Positions 8,327 to 16,869 of a stretch of DNA of 64,000 nucleotides are shown in pieces. Origin of the DNA: Comamonas testosteroni (GTDB taxonomy: Bacteria; Pseudomonadota; Gammaproteobacteria; Burkholderiales; Burkholderiaceae_C); assembly GCF_003569915.1 (NCBI RefSeq), contig NZ_KZ984449.1:62001-126000 (forward strand). Direction: 5' to 3'. Below the pieces are notes generated by a model that saw only the letters and a program-made list of their open reading frames with translations, ran no database searches and was not told the DNA's origin. The first letter of the stretch is position 1. Every line of letters begins with the position of its first letter. The translations under genes and the position numbers were made by a program.

Positions 8327-9070
8327 TCAGGCCACCAGACCTCCGCCATTGACGGGCAGCACCTGGCCATTGACCCATTCGGCCTCGACCGAAGCCAGAT
8401 ATGTCACCGCCGCGCCCACGTCCTGCGGCGAGCCTGCTCGGCCCACAGATGTGCCCTTCTTGGCAATCTTTTCCGAGCCTTCCCAGTTATTCATGGTGCC
8501 CAGCGACAGCGCATTGGCCGTCACGCCATGCGGGCCGACCTCACCCGAGAGATTGCGAATAAAGCCAATCGCCGCCGCCTTGGCCGCGCCGTATGCGCAC
8601 AGGCCCATGCCTGTTGCTGTGCGCGCCGCGTCGGAGTTGATGGCCACAATGCGGCCCCACCCTTTTTCCTGCATGGCAGGCAGCAGCGCCTGGCAAGCAT
8701 GCATCAGCCCATGCAGATTGAGCGACAGCCAGGCATTCCATTCAGATTCCGGCGACTGCAGAAACGGCGTGTAGCCCCAGCCCTGCGCAGGAATACCAGC
8801 GTTGTGCACAAAGATATCGACGCTGCCGACTTCGGCCCTGATGCGATCGACCATGGCAAAGATGGCGGCGCGGTCTGTCAGGTCTGCCGCCTGGGCCGAA
8901 GCTTTCAGACCTATCTCCTTGAGCTGGCGCGCTGCGCTCTCGGCACGGTCAAGATGAAAGTCATTGACCACCACATGCGCGCCCTGCGTGGCCAGCGCCT
9001 GTGCAATGCCCAAACCCATGCCGCGCCCGGCACCGCTGACCAGTGCCACTTTTCCATCCAGATTGAACAT
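8327..9070 (-). CDS. Short-chain dehydrogenase/reductase (SDR), classical type
   Basis: A 247-residue NAD(P)-dependent oxidoreductase. The cofactor motif SGAGRGMGLG lies near residue 13, HNAG at about 90, and the active site includes a Ser in VAINSDAART and YGAAK (Tyr and Lys, four apart). The C-terminus GGGLVA is typical of FabG- or hydroxysteroid-dehydrogenase-like SDRs. It is monocistronic by appearance, with its own terminator, and divergent from the racemase gene across a 136-bp gap. A 3-hydroxyacyl-CoA or hydroxysteroid dehydrogenase role is suggested by the neighbours. SDR substrate cannot be assigned from sequence. Confidence 0.85.
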   Translation of the reverse strand: MFNLDGKVALVSGAGRGMGLGIAQALATQGAHVVVNDFHLDRAESAARQLKEIGLKASAQAADLTDRAAIFAMVDRIRAEVGSVDIFVHNAGIPAQGWGYTPFLQSPESEWNAWLSLNLHGLMHACQALLPAMQEKGWGRIVAINSDAARTATGMGLCAYGAAKAAAIGFIRNLSGEVGPHGVTANALSLGTMNNWEGSEKIAKKGTSVGRAGSPQDVGAAVTYLASVEAEWVNGQVLPVNGGGLVA

Positions 9071-9128
9071 CTTTGCGTCTCCTTTTTTAGTCAGAGATGG
9101 CAGTGTTCAAGCGCAGCCGGGCCTCTAC

Positions 9129-9146
9129 ATACTCCAAACGGACGGG
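9129..9146. promoter_or_regulatory. Degenerate TesR-box-like site in the divergent SDR/racemase promoter region
   Basis: The sequence ATACTC-CAAACG-GACGGG resembles the ATCGTC-CAAAGT-GACGAT site before the ipdF-like gene. It lies 59 bp from the SDR ATG and 61 bp from the racemase TTG, so it is centred to serve both directions. Four of six bases match in the first half and GACG in the second. A weak call that gains support mainly from its spacing. Confidence 0.35.
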
Positions 9147-9206
9147 GTCAAACGCAGCGGCCTCAGCAAGATAAAGCGATTCAAGCCCAAAACAAGGAGA
9201 CAGAAA

Positions 9207-10388
9207 TTGAACGAAACATCAAACGCAGGCCATCGCCAGGGCCCGCTTGCCGGCATGCGCGTCATCGAATTTGCGGCCATTGGCCCAGCCCCGTTTGCCG
9301 GGATGATGCTGGCCGATATGGGCGCCGAAGTAATCTTGATCGAGCGCAGCGCGGACTTTGCCATGGCCTCGCACTACCCGCGCATGGCACAGAACCGGGG
9401 CAAGAAATCCATCGCGCTTGATCTCAAGTCCGAAGCGGGGCGTGAAGCGGCGTGGAAGCTCATCGAGTCTGCCGACGCGCTGATCGAAGGCTTCAGGCCC
9501 GGCGTGATGGAGCGCCTGGGCTTTGGCCCCGAAGAAGTGAGCAAGCGCGCACCACGTCTGGTCTTTGGCCGGGTCACCGGCTGGGGCCAGACCGGCCCGC
9601 TGGCACAAGCCGCTGGTCACGATATCAACTATGTGGCGCTGACTGGCGTGATGGCCACGTCCATGCGTCCCGGCCAGCCCCCGGTGCTGCCGCCAACCAT
9701 AGTGGGCGATATGGCGGGCGGTGCCATGTTTTTGCTGTTCGGCATCACCTGCGCCATGCTGGAAGCACAGAAGTCCGGCAAGGGTCAGGTGGTGGATGCT
9801 GCCATGATTGACGGCGTGGCCGCCATGAGCGGGCTGATTCACCAGATGCGCAGCGGCATGGGCTACTGGAAGGACGACCCCGCGCAGAACCACTTTCTCA
9901 ATACCTCACCGTTCTACGAAGTGTTTGAATGCGCGGATGGCAAGCACATCACGCTGGGCGCGATCGAGCCGCAGTTCTATGCGCAGCTGCTGCAAAAGCT
10001 GGGCCTTGTAGATGTAGACCCCAGACGCCAGTACAAGACGGCCGACTGGCCCGCGCTCAAGACCCGGGTGGCACAGATTGTGCGCGGCAAGACGCAGGTG
10101 CAATGGTGCGAAGAGCTGGAAGGCACAGATGTCTGTTTTGCGCCGGTGCTGAGTCTGGAAGATGCTCCCAGCCACCCGCACAATGCGCAGCGCCATCTGT
10201 TTGTCGACCTGGAAGTGGAAGGCAAGACCCAGCGCCAGCCCGCACCGGCGCCGCGCTTTTCACGCACGCCTGCCAGCCAGCCCGCGCAAGGCACAAGGAT
10301 TGGTGAGGACACCGATGCCGTGCTCGCCTCCGTCGGCTATGGCAGTGAGGAAATCGCTCAGCTGCGCGAAAACAAGCATTGCGCCTGA
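9207..10388 (+). CDS. Alpha-methylacyl-CoA racemase (CaiB/BaiF CoA-transferase superfamily)
   Basis: A 393-residue family III CoA-transferase fold protein most like alpha-methylacyl-CoA racemase, which interconverts 2R- and 2S-methylacyl-CoA so that a stereospecific acyl-CoA dehydrogenase can act. The racemase residues appear to be present: His138 in AGHDINY and Asp168 in GDMAGGAM. I choose the TTG at 9207 because AAGGAG lies seven bases upstream and the product begins just before GPLAGMRVIEFAAIGPAPF, the family's normal N-terminus. The open frame extends upstream without a ribosome site. In steroid degraders the obvious methyl-branched substrates are side-chain acyl-CoAs (C25 of sterols, or C20 of C22 acids). 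That fits the adjacent beta-oxidation operon but is inference. Confidence 0.85.
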   Translation: MNETSNAGHRQGPLAGMRVIEFAAIGPAPFAGMMLADMGAEVILIERSADFAMASHYPRMAQNRGKKSIALDLKSEAGREAAWKLIESADALIEGFRPGVMERLGFGPEEVSKRAPRLVFGRVTGWGQTGPLAQAAGHDINYVALTGVMATSMRPGQPPVLPPTIVGDMAGGAMFLLFGITCAMLEAQKSGKGQVVDAAMIDGVAAMSGLIHQMRSGMGYWKDDPAQNHFLNTSPFYEVFECADGKHITLGAIEPQFYAQLLQKLGLVDVDPRRQYKTADWPALKTRVAQIVRGKTQVQWCEELEGTDVCFAPVLSLEDAPSHPHNAQRHLFVDLEVEGKTQRQPAPAPRFSRTPASQPAQGTRIGEDTDAVLASVGYGSEEIAQLRENKHCA

Positions 10389-10407
10389 ACCGGCAGTGCA
10401 AACGACC

Positions 10408-10513
10408 TGCTCTTGAAATAGAAGCTGCCAGTCCCGGATATATATTCCTTTCCAATATTTTTATTATCAAAGTCTAAGAATATTGAGGACTAGTAGCTTC
10501 TGTTTTTGAAGCA
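10408..10513. repeat. Inverted pair of dispersed repeats (MITE-like hairpin)
   Basis: Two copies of the dispersed repeat face each other. AGAAGCTGCCAGTCC (within 10408-10434) is matched at 13 of 15 positions by the complement of the segment within 10486-10513. A smaller inner dyad (CAATATTTTT / AAGAATATTG) sits between. It starts 20 bp after the racemase stop. No open reading frame or transposase is present. It may act as a terminator-like structure for the racemase transcript or simply be a repeat insertion. Confidence 0.6.
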
Positions 10514-10632
10514 CTGATGCGAAATACGCACGGTTCTTGGCATTCTTGCCCAGCCCGGTACACTCGCAGCGTACTAGTTGTTACATATAAGCAAATCAAC
10601 AACGCCAGCCTCACTACCGGTTTTCTATTCCC

Positions 10633-11886
10633 ATGGTCGCAACCATTCTCGTCGGCATGCTGTGCGCACATCTGCTGTGCTTTGCCGTCATGTTTCTGCT
10701 CATCAGCAAACGTCTGCATGGCAAAAAGATGGGCATGGATTTCTTTGCCATGGGCAATCTGCTGCTGGGCTGCGCCTATGTGCTGCAACTGGTGGAGGGC
10801 GGCCCGGCCTGGAGCGTGATGAGTGTGGTCAATCACACGCTCACCCTGGCATCTCCCGTGGCCTATCTGCTCGGAGCCATGCGCTTTTTCGGGCAGTCCG
10901 TGCCCCTGTGGCGGCCGCTGCTGATCTTTGGCGCTGTCTACAGCGCCGCGCAGCTGCTGATGCAGTGGAGTCTGGGGCCGGTGGCGCGCTACGCCATGCT
11001 GTCGGGCATATCGGCGCTGCTGTTTCTGGTCATGACCATCACGGTGATCTACGGGGTGCGCAGCTTTGCCAAGGATCTTTATGGCGAGATGATTTTTTTC
11101 GCCGTTCTGATCAGCGGCATCTGCGCTCTCAATGCCGTCAAGTTCATGAAGATTCTGAGTTTGGGTCTGCAGGCCGTGCAGCAGGACGCCCAGTTTCAGA
11201 TGGTGTTCTATATCTATATGTCGTCACTGGCCACCGTGCTGCCACCTTCCATCATCTGGCTGGTGCTGCGCCGCCTGACGGACGAACTGCGCAACCAGGC
11301 CGCCCGCGACCCCATGACGCAGTTGCTCAACCGCCGGGGGCTGACCGATGCGCTGCAGCAGTACTTCAATTCCCGCAAGGCCATGCCTGCGCATCTGCTG
11401 ATGGTGGATGTGGACCATTTCAAGCACATCAACGACGAACACGGCCATCAGGTCGGAGACGCGGTGCTATGCAAGGTGGCGGACATTCTGCGCACCACCG
11501 TGCGCCGCGGCGACCTCAGTGGGCGTGTGGGTGGCGAGGAGTTTGTCGTGGTCTGCCTGGACAGCGATGCCGCAGGTGTCACGCAGATGGCCGAGCGACT
11601 GCGGGCCGCCGTGCAGGCCCAATCCATCAAGATCGCAGGCAGCAGCCAGCCCCTGCGCTGCACGATTACCGTGGGTATTTCGCAGAGCTTCAACCATGCC
11701 GCCAAGTTCGACGAGGCCATGCGTCAGGCCGACGAAGCCCTGTACCGGGGCAAGGCCGGTGGGCGCAACCGGGTGGAGCAAGCACTCGCCGCTCCGCGGC
11801 TGGCACCTGCGCGCAATGCCGAGCTTGCGCCAAATACGGCCCATGCAGAGGCTTGCACCCCGATTGATGTGAATACCGTCGTTTAA
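10633..11886 (+). CDS. Membrane-bound diguanylate cyclase (GGDEF domain)
   Basis: A 417-residue protein that should make cyclic di-GMP from two GTP. Residues 1 to about 215 contain six or seven hydrophobic segments forming an integral-membrane sensor region with no named domain that I recognise. The GGDEF domain covers about 230-390, with RDPMTQLLNRRG at its start, the active-site GGEEF, and an RRGD product-inhibition site five residues before it, so the enzyme looks active and feedback-inhibited. The ATG at 10633 has no convincing Shine-Dalgarno sequence. Monocistronic on the plus strand and convergent with the chemoreceptor gene across a shared terminator. No direct link to the steroid genes can be shown. 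Confidence 0.92.
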   Translation: MVATILVGMLCAHLLCFAVMFLLISKRLHGKKMGMDFFAMGNLLLGCAYVLQLVEGGPAWSVMSVVNHTLTLASPVAYLLGAMRFFGQSVPLWRPLLIFGAVYSAAQLLMQWSLGPVARYAMLSGISALLFLVMTITVIYGVRSFAKDLYGEMIFFAVLISGICALNAVKFMKILSLGLQAVQQDAQFQMVFYIYMSSLATVLPPSIIWLVLRRLTDELRNQAARDPMTQLLNRRGLTDALQQYFNSRKAMPAHLLMVDVDHFKHINDEHGHQVGDAVLCKVADILRTTVRRGDLSGRVGGEEFVVVCLDSDAAGVTQMAERLRAAVQAQSIKIAGSSQPLRCTITVGISQSFNHAAKFDEAMRQADEALYRGKAGGRNRVEQALAAPRLAPARNAELAPNTAHAEACTPIDVNTVV

Positions 11887-11906
11887 GGACTGTTCACTTC
11901 ACCCAC

Positions 11907-11930
11907 AAAAAAACGGGCCTGAGCCCGTTT
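11907..11930. terminator. Bidirectional terminator between GGDEF and chemoreceptor genes
   Basis: AAACGGGC-CTGA-GCCCGTTT forms a tight hairpin. On the minus strand it is followed by seven T residues, on the plus strand by TTT. It lies between two convergent genes and probably serves both, the chemoreceptor more strongly. Confidence 0.88.
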
Positions 11931-11944
11931 CCTTCGCTGCTGCA

Positions 11945-13495
11945 TCAAGCCTGTTTCAGCCTGAACACGCTGACCATGCGCGAGAGCTCAGCCGTCTGCT
12001 GCTGCATGGACTGGGCGGCGGCGGTGGATTCCTCCACCAGCGCTGCATTTTGCTGGGTGACCAAATCCATCTCCGACACGGCACGGTTGATCTGCTCAAG
12101 CCCGCTGGTCTGCTCCTGGCTGGCAGCGGTGATCTCGCCCATGATGTCGGTCACGCGCTGTACGCTGCTGACAATTTCATCCATGGTCTGCCCGGCCTGG
12201 CTGACTTGCAGACTGCCCTCCTCCACCTTGGTAACAGAGGTCTGGATCAGTTGCTTGATTTCCTTGGCCGCTTCTGCGCTGCGGCTGGCCAGAGAGCGCA
12301 CTTCGGACGCCACCACCGCAAAGCCACGGCCCTGCTCACCGGCCCGGGCCGCTTCCACCGCCGCGTTCAGCGCAAGAATATTGGTCTGGAAAGCAATGCT
12401 ATCGATCACGCCAATAATGTCTGCAATTTTTTTGGACGAATCGCTGATGGCGCCCATGGTGTCCACCACCTGTGAGACGACCTGGCCACCGCGGGAGGCC
12501 ACATCCGATGCCGACAGGGCCAGTTGATTGGCCTGACTGGCGCTGTCTGCGTTTTGCTTGACCGTGGATGTGAGCTGCTCCATGGAAGCAGCCGTCTGCT
12601 GCAATGCGCTGGCCTGCTCTTCCGTGCGGGCGGACAGGTCCTGATTGCCGGAGGCAATCTGGCTGGAGGCCGTGGCAATGCTGTCCGTGCCCTGGCGCAC
12701 CTGGCCGACGATGCCGTCCAAGCTGGCCGTCATGTCATGCAGAGCCTGCATGAGCTGGGCCGTTTCGTCGCTGCCACTCACGGCAATCTTGACCGTCAGA
12801 TCGCCATCGGCCACACGACGGGCCACTGTCACAGCGTTTTGCAGCGGACGGGTAATGCCCTGCGTCAGACGCCAAGCGCTGACACTGCCGATCACCACGA
12901 CCAGTGCTGCGAGAATCAGAAAATAGGTCTTGCTGCTGCTTTCAATCTGCGCAACTTCGGCAGCCTTGGCATCAAGACTGGCGCGCTGCAGGCTCAGCAA
13001 CTCGCCCAGCAGCTTCAGATATTCCTGAGCGGCAGGCACAAAGCCGTTGATCAGGGTGGACTCGGCTTCAGCAGTTTCGCCATCGGCCTTGAGCTGGCTG
13101 ACCTTGTCGCGGCTGGCGATATAGGTTTTGCGGATGGTCATGATCTTGTCCATGATCTCGCGCTCGGCGCGCTGGGAGATCAGGGGTTCGATCTGCTTGA
13201 GCACATCGGCCGTACCCTTGGCGGTCGCTGCCGCATCGGCGGCCAGAAACGGCACCAGGCTGGCATCGCTGCTCTTGGCAATCGCTGTGGTGCGTGCCAC
13301 GGCCACGCTGACATTGCTGTTCCAGTCGCTGATCAGGCGCTCCTTGGTCAAAGGCTCCTGCATCATCTGCTGCGTGGCCTGCCCTACCGAGCGCAACTGC
13401 CACATCCCAATGCCCGTGATCACCACCGCAAACACCAGCACCACGGCGAACCCCAGGCCCAGGCGGGCACCAATGTTCAGCTTGGTCAAATTCAT
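11945..13495 (-). CDS. Methyl-accepting chemotaxis protein
   Basis: A 516-residue chemoreceptor. The first membrane helix is at about 10-32. A periplasmic four-helix-bundle-type sensor of roughly 155 residues follows, then a second helix at about 191-208 ([17 protein letters not shown]), HAMP to about 262, and the signalling domain with the conserved tip [23 protein letters not shown]. The C-terminus (VFRLKQA) lacks a CheR/CheB-tethering pentapeptide. I start at ATG 13495 ([19 protein letters not shown]), which opens the first helix and has GGATGGAAG upstream; ATG 13504 is a close alternative. The sensor class resembles receptors for small organic acids. Its position beside tesR makes a steroid or aromatic chemotaxis role conceivable but unproven. 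Confidence 0.92.
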   Translation of the reverse strand: MNLTKLNIGARLGLGFAVVLVFAVVITGIGMWQLRSVGQATQQMMQEPLTKERLISDWNSNVSVAVARTTAIAKSSDASLVPFLAADAAATAKGTADVLKQIEPLISQRAEREIMDKIMTIRKTYIASRDKVSQLKADGETAEAESTLINGFVPAAQEYLKLLGELLSLQRASLDAKAAEVAQIESSSKTYFLILAALVVVIGSVSAWRLTQGITRPLQNAVTVARRVADGDLTVKIAVSGSDETAQLMQALHDMTASLDGIVGQVRQGTDSIATASSQIASGNQDLSARTEEQASALQQTAASMEQLTSTVKQNADSASQANQLALSASDVASRGGQVVSQVVDTMGAISDSSKKIADIIGVIDSIAFQTNILALNAAVEAARAGEQGRGFAVVASEVRSLASRSAEAAKEIKQLIQTSVTKVEEGSLQVSQAGQTMDEIVSSVQRVTDIMGEITAASQEQTSGLEQINRAVSEMDLVTQQNAALVEESTAAAQSMQQQTAELSRMVSVFRLKQA

Positions 13496-13708
13496 CGCTT
13501 CCATCCATTCCAGAGAAAATTGACGCAGCCGCAAAGCCGTCATTCCCGCAGATGAAATGGAGCCGAGCGCTGCATGAGGGTCTGCAACGCCCGATTGATA
13601 CGCAACAGAATGTAATCGTTATTATCAAGTAATTATTTGCTCTGAATAGCAAGTGCAAGCACACCAGCTATGCCCGCTTTGCGCAGAGCCTATACAGACA
13701 TTCGGCCA

Positions 13709-13735
13709 TAAAAAAACGGGCCGAAGCCCGTTTTT
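13709..13735. terminator. Terminator downstream of tesR
   Basis: AAAAACGGGC-CGAA-GCCCGTTTTT is a perfect hairpin with A- and T-runs on both sides, so it can work in both directions. It lies 21 bp beyond the tesR stop and closes the minus-strand steroid unit C. Confidence 0.9.
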
Positions 13736-13756
13736 CCCGATTGTTCCACCAACCGT

Positions 13757-15001
13757 TTACTTGTTCCCCAGCCAGGCCACGCTGTTGAGGAAAATGCGCA
13801 CCAGCTCGGTCTGGCGGCGCACGCCCGTCTTGGAGAAGATGGAGCGCAGATGGGCTCTGGCCGTGTTGCGACGGATATTGAGCGCCTCGGCAGCCTCTTC
13901 CAGCGACAGGCCGTTGGCCAGTTGAATCGCCAGCGAAGTCTCGGCCGGCGTCAGCTGGAACAGCTGCTGGGCCAGCTTCACGGGAGGATCGGCCTTGCCA
14001 CCGGTGTCACGCACAAAGACGGCGACGCTGGGGCGCTGCTTGCCTTCGGTCCACTCATCGGGCGAGATGCTTTGCACCACCACCCCCCAGTTGAGCTGAC
14101 CGGACTGGCGGCTGACCGACATGCCTTCGGTCATCGACAGACGCGAGACCTGGGTATGCATCAGCGCGTCCTTGATCAGGCGCTGCAGCTTGCGATTGTC
14201 GTTAGCGTAGTTGGCCTCCAGCATGCCGCCGGAGATCTTCAGGCCATCCTGCATGTCCAGAATGCTGGCCGCTGCCGGATTGCACTCGAGCACGGCTCCG
14301 TTCTGGTCGAGAATCACCACCCCCACCATCAGCTGAGCCGTGGCCTTGCTGTAGAGCGAGATGACCTGACGATCCTGGTTCACGGACAGATGCAGGTTCA
14401 ACGCACGCTTGATGTGCGGCAGCATCATCGAGCCAAAGGCACGCTCTTGCTTGCTGAAAGCCGGCGAGCCTTCAGGCCGCGTGATGCGCAGACCATAGAC
14501 GCAGGCGTCCTTGGTCACGATGTCGGCCGCCATCACGTGAAAGACCTGCAGATCCTTACACCAGTCGTTGTAGTAGTGCGAGGCACGCCACTCGGACTCG
14601 GGCATCACGTCGCCCACCGTCACGATGCGGTCAGTCGGCATGCTGCGAAACGGACTCATGCTGATCTTGGGGCAGTTGGGCATCAAGTCCTTGCGGTCGC
14701 CCGCAGCGGAAACAATCAGCCCCCCATCGTCAGCCGTGCCCGGGCGCACGATCAAAGAAGCATAGTTCCCGCCCAGCAGGGTACGCAAAGCCTCGAGAAA
14801 AGGCTTCCAGCTGTCCGGGTCCATCGCAGCCTCATACAGCAGGCTGATGAGGTTGCTGAACTGCTCGGCAGTCACCAGAGGCGCGTCGGCCACGCGCACC
14901 GGTGCGGGGGTATCAAATATGGGTACGTCCTTGAGCACGCAAGCGATGGAGCTTGGTGTGTAGGTGGAAAAACCCATCTTGGCGAAAGCGCTGTCCATCA
15001 T
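13757..15001 (-). CDS. tesR: LuxR-type steroid-degradation regulator TesR (TeiR)
   Basis: A 414-residue transcriptional regulator with a C-terminal LuxR-type helix-turn-helix (about 345-405: LTPAETSLAIQLANGLSLEEAAEALNIRRNTARAHL...). A long N-terminal region, about 340 residues, probably contains a PAS-like ligand or protein-interaction fold (VGVVILDQNGAVLECNPAAASIL near 225-245). The start is ATG 15001 because AGGAG lies six bases upstream; the TTG two codons earlier abuts that box and is unlikely. In C. testosteroni the regulator at the end of the tesB cluster is required for testosterone degradation, and position and architecture match here. The gene follows the thiolase by 35 bp on the same strand and ends in a strong terminator, so it is probably the last gene of a unit it may control itself. 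Confidence 0.9.
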   Translation of the reverse strand: MMDSAFAKMGFSTYTPSSIACVLKDVPIFDTPAPVRVADAPLVTAEQFSNLISLLYEAAMDPDSWKPFLEALRTLLGGNYASLIVRPGTADDGGLIVSAAGDRKDLMPNCPKISMSPFRSMPTDRIVTVGDVMPESEWRASHYYNDWCKDLQVFHVMAADIVTKDACVYGLRITRPEGSPAFSKQERAFGSMMLPHIKRALNLHLSVNQDRQVISLYSKATAQLMVGVVILDQNGAVLECNPAAASILDMQDGLKISGGMLEANYANDNRKLQRLIKDALMHTQVSRLSMTEGMSVSRQSGQLNWGVVVQSISPDEWTEGKQRPSVAVFVRDTGGKADPPVKLAQQLFQLTPAETSLAIQLANGLSLEEAAEALNIRRNTARAHLRSIFSKTGVRRQTELVRIFLNSVAWLGNK

Positions 15002-15036
15002 GTTCAACTCCTGGTTGAAAAGTGATTGCAGACAGA

Positions 15037-16239
15037 TCAGTTCAGCTCAAACAGGCCAGCAGCGCCCATGCCGCCGCCAATACACATGCTCACTACGACA
15101 AAACGTACACCACGGCGGCGACCCTCCAGCAGGGCATGACCCACCAGACGCGCACCGGACATGCCAAACGGGTGACCAATGGAGATGGCACCACCATTGA
15201 CGTTCAGACGATCATCAGGAATGCCCAGCTTGTCGCGGCTGTAAATCACCTGGCAGGCGAAGGCTTCATTGATTTCCCACAGGCCGATATCACCCACCGT
15301 CAGGCCATGCTGCTTGAGCAGCTTGGGAATGGCGTACACCGGACCAATGCCCATTTCATCCGCACGGCAGCCGGCCACGGCCACGCCGCGATAGGTGCCC
15401 AGAGGCGCCAGACCACGGCTGCGGGCTTCATCAGCGCTCATCACCACGCAGGCGCTGGCACCGTCAGACAGCTGGGACGCATTGCCCGCTGTGATGAACT
15501 GGCCTTCTGGCACCCACTGGCCGTTCTTCCACACGGGCTTGAGCTTGGCCAGGCTTTCCAGCGTGGTGTCGGCACGGTTGCCTTCATCACGGGTCAGCGT
15601 TACTTCTTCAGTGCCGGTGACATTGCCTTCCTTGTCGAACAACTGCTTGGTCGTCGTCAGGGGCACGATTTCGTCGTCGAACAGGCCCTTGGCCTGAGCG
15701 GCGGCCACGCGCTGCTGGCTGCGCAGCGAGTATTCGTCCTGGGCTTCGCGGCTGATGCCGTAGCGCTGGCTGACCAGTTCAGCCGTCTCGATCATCTGGA
15801 TGTAAGCCGTGGGCTCTGCAGCCAGCACAGCCTTGGACTGAGCGCGATGCGCGTTCTTGTACTTGTTCTGCACCAGCGAGATGGATTCCAGACCACCGGC
15901 GACGGCAATGTCCAGCTCGCCCGTCATGATGCTCTTGGAAGCCGTGGCAATGCTCATCAGGCCCGATGCGCACATGCGGTCAATGACCATGCCGCCCACG
16001 GAATCGGGCAGACCTGCGGTGTAGCCGCACAGGCGGCCCAGGTTGTAGCCCTGTGTGCCTTGCTGGGCTGCGATACCCAGAATCACATCACCCACATCTT
16101 CGCCAGCCACACCGGCCTTGTTCAGCGCTGCACGGATAACGTGACCACCCAGCACCGGAGCTTCGGTGTCATTGAAGGCACCGCGGTAAGCTTTGCCGAT
16201 GGGGGTACGTGCCGTCGAAACGATGACTGCGTCTTTCAT
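15037..16239 (-). CDS. Acetyl-CoA acetyltransferase/thiolase upstream of tesR
   Basis: A 400-residue thiolase with all catalytic elements: Cys in [19 protein letters not shown], His in [15 protein letters not shown], and the C-terminal Cys in [14 protein letters not shown] 16239 follows AGGAGACAGAGAT. Within the family it resembles FadA5-like and general acetyl-CoA acetyltransferases more than the FadA6 type at 24488-25642. It is the proximal partner of tesR and is preceded by a 141-bp gap containing a 30-bp palindrome. A role in thiolysis of a C/D-ring or side-chain 3-ketoacyl-CoA is inferred from location; the exact step is open because this window has three thiolases. Confidence 0.9.
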   Translation of the reverse strand: MKDAVIVSTARTPIGKAYRGAFNDTEAPVLGGHVIRAALNKAGVAGEDVGDVILGIAAQQGTQGYNLGRLCGYTAGLPDSVGGMVIDRMCASGLMSIATASKSIMTGELDIAVAGGLESISLVQNKYKNAHRAQSKAVLAAEPTAYIQMIETAELVSQRYGISREAQDEYSLRSQQRVAAAQAKGLFDDEIVPLTTTKQLFDKEGNVTGTEEVTLTRDEGNRADTTLESLAKLKPVWKNGQWVPEGQFITAGNASQLSDGASACVVMSADEARSRGLAPLGTYRGVAVAGCRADEMGIGPVYAIPKLLKQHGLTVGDIGLWEINEAFACQVIYSRDKLGIPDDRLNVNGGAISIGHPFGMSGARLVGHALLEGRRRGVRFVVVSMCIGGGMGAAGLFELN

Positions 16240-16345
16240 ATCTCTGTCTCCTGACTTACTTGTTCGTCGCGCCTTGGGCAGTTTTTAGCTACCCATTTTT
16301 AAGGTCGGCCACTCTGTCGGCAGCTCGTCCCTTCCTTTTGAACTA

Positions 16346-16375
16346 TGCAAATACATACATAAGTATGCATTTGCA
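16346..16375. promoter_or_regulatory. 30-bp AT-rich palindrome upstream of thiolase-tesR
   Basis: Arms TGCAAATACATAC and GTATGCATTTGCA are complementary at 12 of 13 positions around a 4-bp ATAA centre. It begins 107 bp upstream of the thiolase ATG and ends 6 bp from the MaoC stop codon. It is AT-rich and lacks a following T-run, so it reads as a protein-binding operator rather than a terminator. The binding protein is unknown; a TetR- or GntR-size dimer would fit. No second copy was noticed in the window. Confidence 0.6.
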
Positions 16376-16380
16376 CACAC

Positions 16381-16866
16381 TCAATTTTTTCCGATAAAAA
16401 ACAGTCTGCTGATCGTTTCGACCACACAGCCGGGTTTATCCTGATCTCTGACCTGCACGGTGATCCGAACCGTCACTTGGACGCCGTCTTCACCAATAGG
16501 GTTTGCACCAACTACCTCACCGCTACCGCGAACCCAGGAATTCACGAGCACGGGAGAGGGGAATCGCACCTTCTCGCAGCCATAGTTCACGCCCATCTTC
16601 AGACCTTTGTAGGCCACCAGTTGGGGCAGGAACAGATTGGCCAAAGACAATGTCAGATAGCCATGGGCCACGGTGGCGCCGAAGGGGCCATTTTTGGCCT
16701 GTTCGGGGTCCACATGAATCCATTGATGGTCGCCCGTGGCATCGGCAAACTGGTCGATGCGCTCCTGGGTGATCTGCATCCACTCGGTCTCGCCCAACTG
16801 GCGGCCTACCGAGGCCAGCACCGAAGCTGCCGAGTCAAACAGAACCTTGTCTGCAACCGCGTTCAT
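16381..16866 (-). CDS. MaoC-type (R)-specific enoyl-CoA hydratase
   Basis: A 161-residue single hot-dog-fold hydratase. The hydratase-2 motif is intact (ADATGDHQWIHVD, with Asp46 and His51 as the likely catalytic pair), followed by FGATVAHGYLTLSL. It begins three bases after the ipdF-like SDR stop, so the two are translationally coupled. Hydratases of this class add water to 2-enoyl-CoA to give the R-3-hydroxy product, which an SDR can then oxidise. That pairing with the upstream SDR makes biochemical sense. It belongs to the run of genes between tesB and tesR; the specific intermediate is not known from sequence. Confidence 0.9.
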   Translation of the reverse strand: MNAVADKVLFDSAASVLASVGRQLGETEWMQITQERIDQFADATGDHQWIHVDPEQAKNGPFGATVAHGYLTLSLANLFLPQLVAYKGLKMGVNYGCEKVRFPSPVLVNSWVRGSGEVVGANPIGEDGVQVTVRITVQVRDQDKPGCVVETISRLFFIGKN

Positions 16867-16869
16867 GGA

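Noticed and set aside
16346..16375. Palindrome before thiolase-tesR as a terminator
   Set aside because: The arms are AT-rich with a 4-bp centre and no T-run follows on the transcribed strand; an operator is the better reading.
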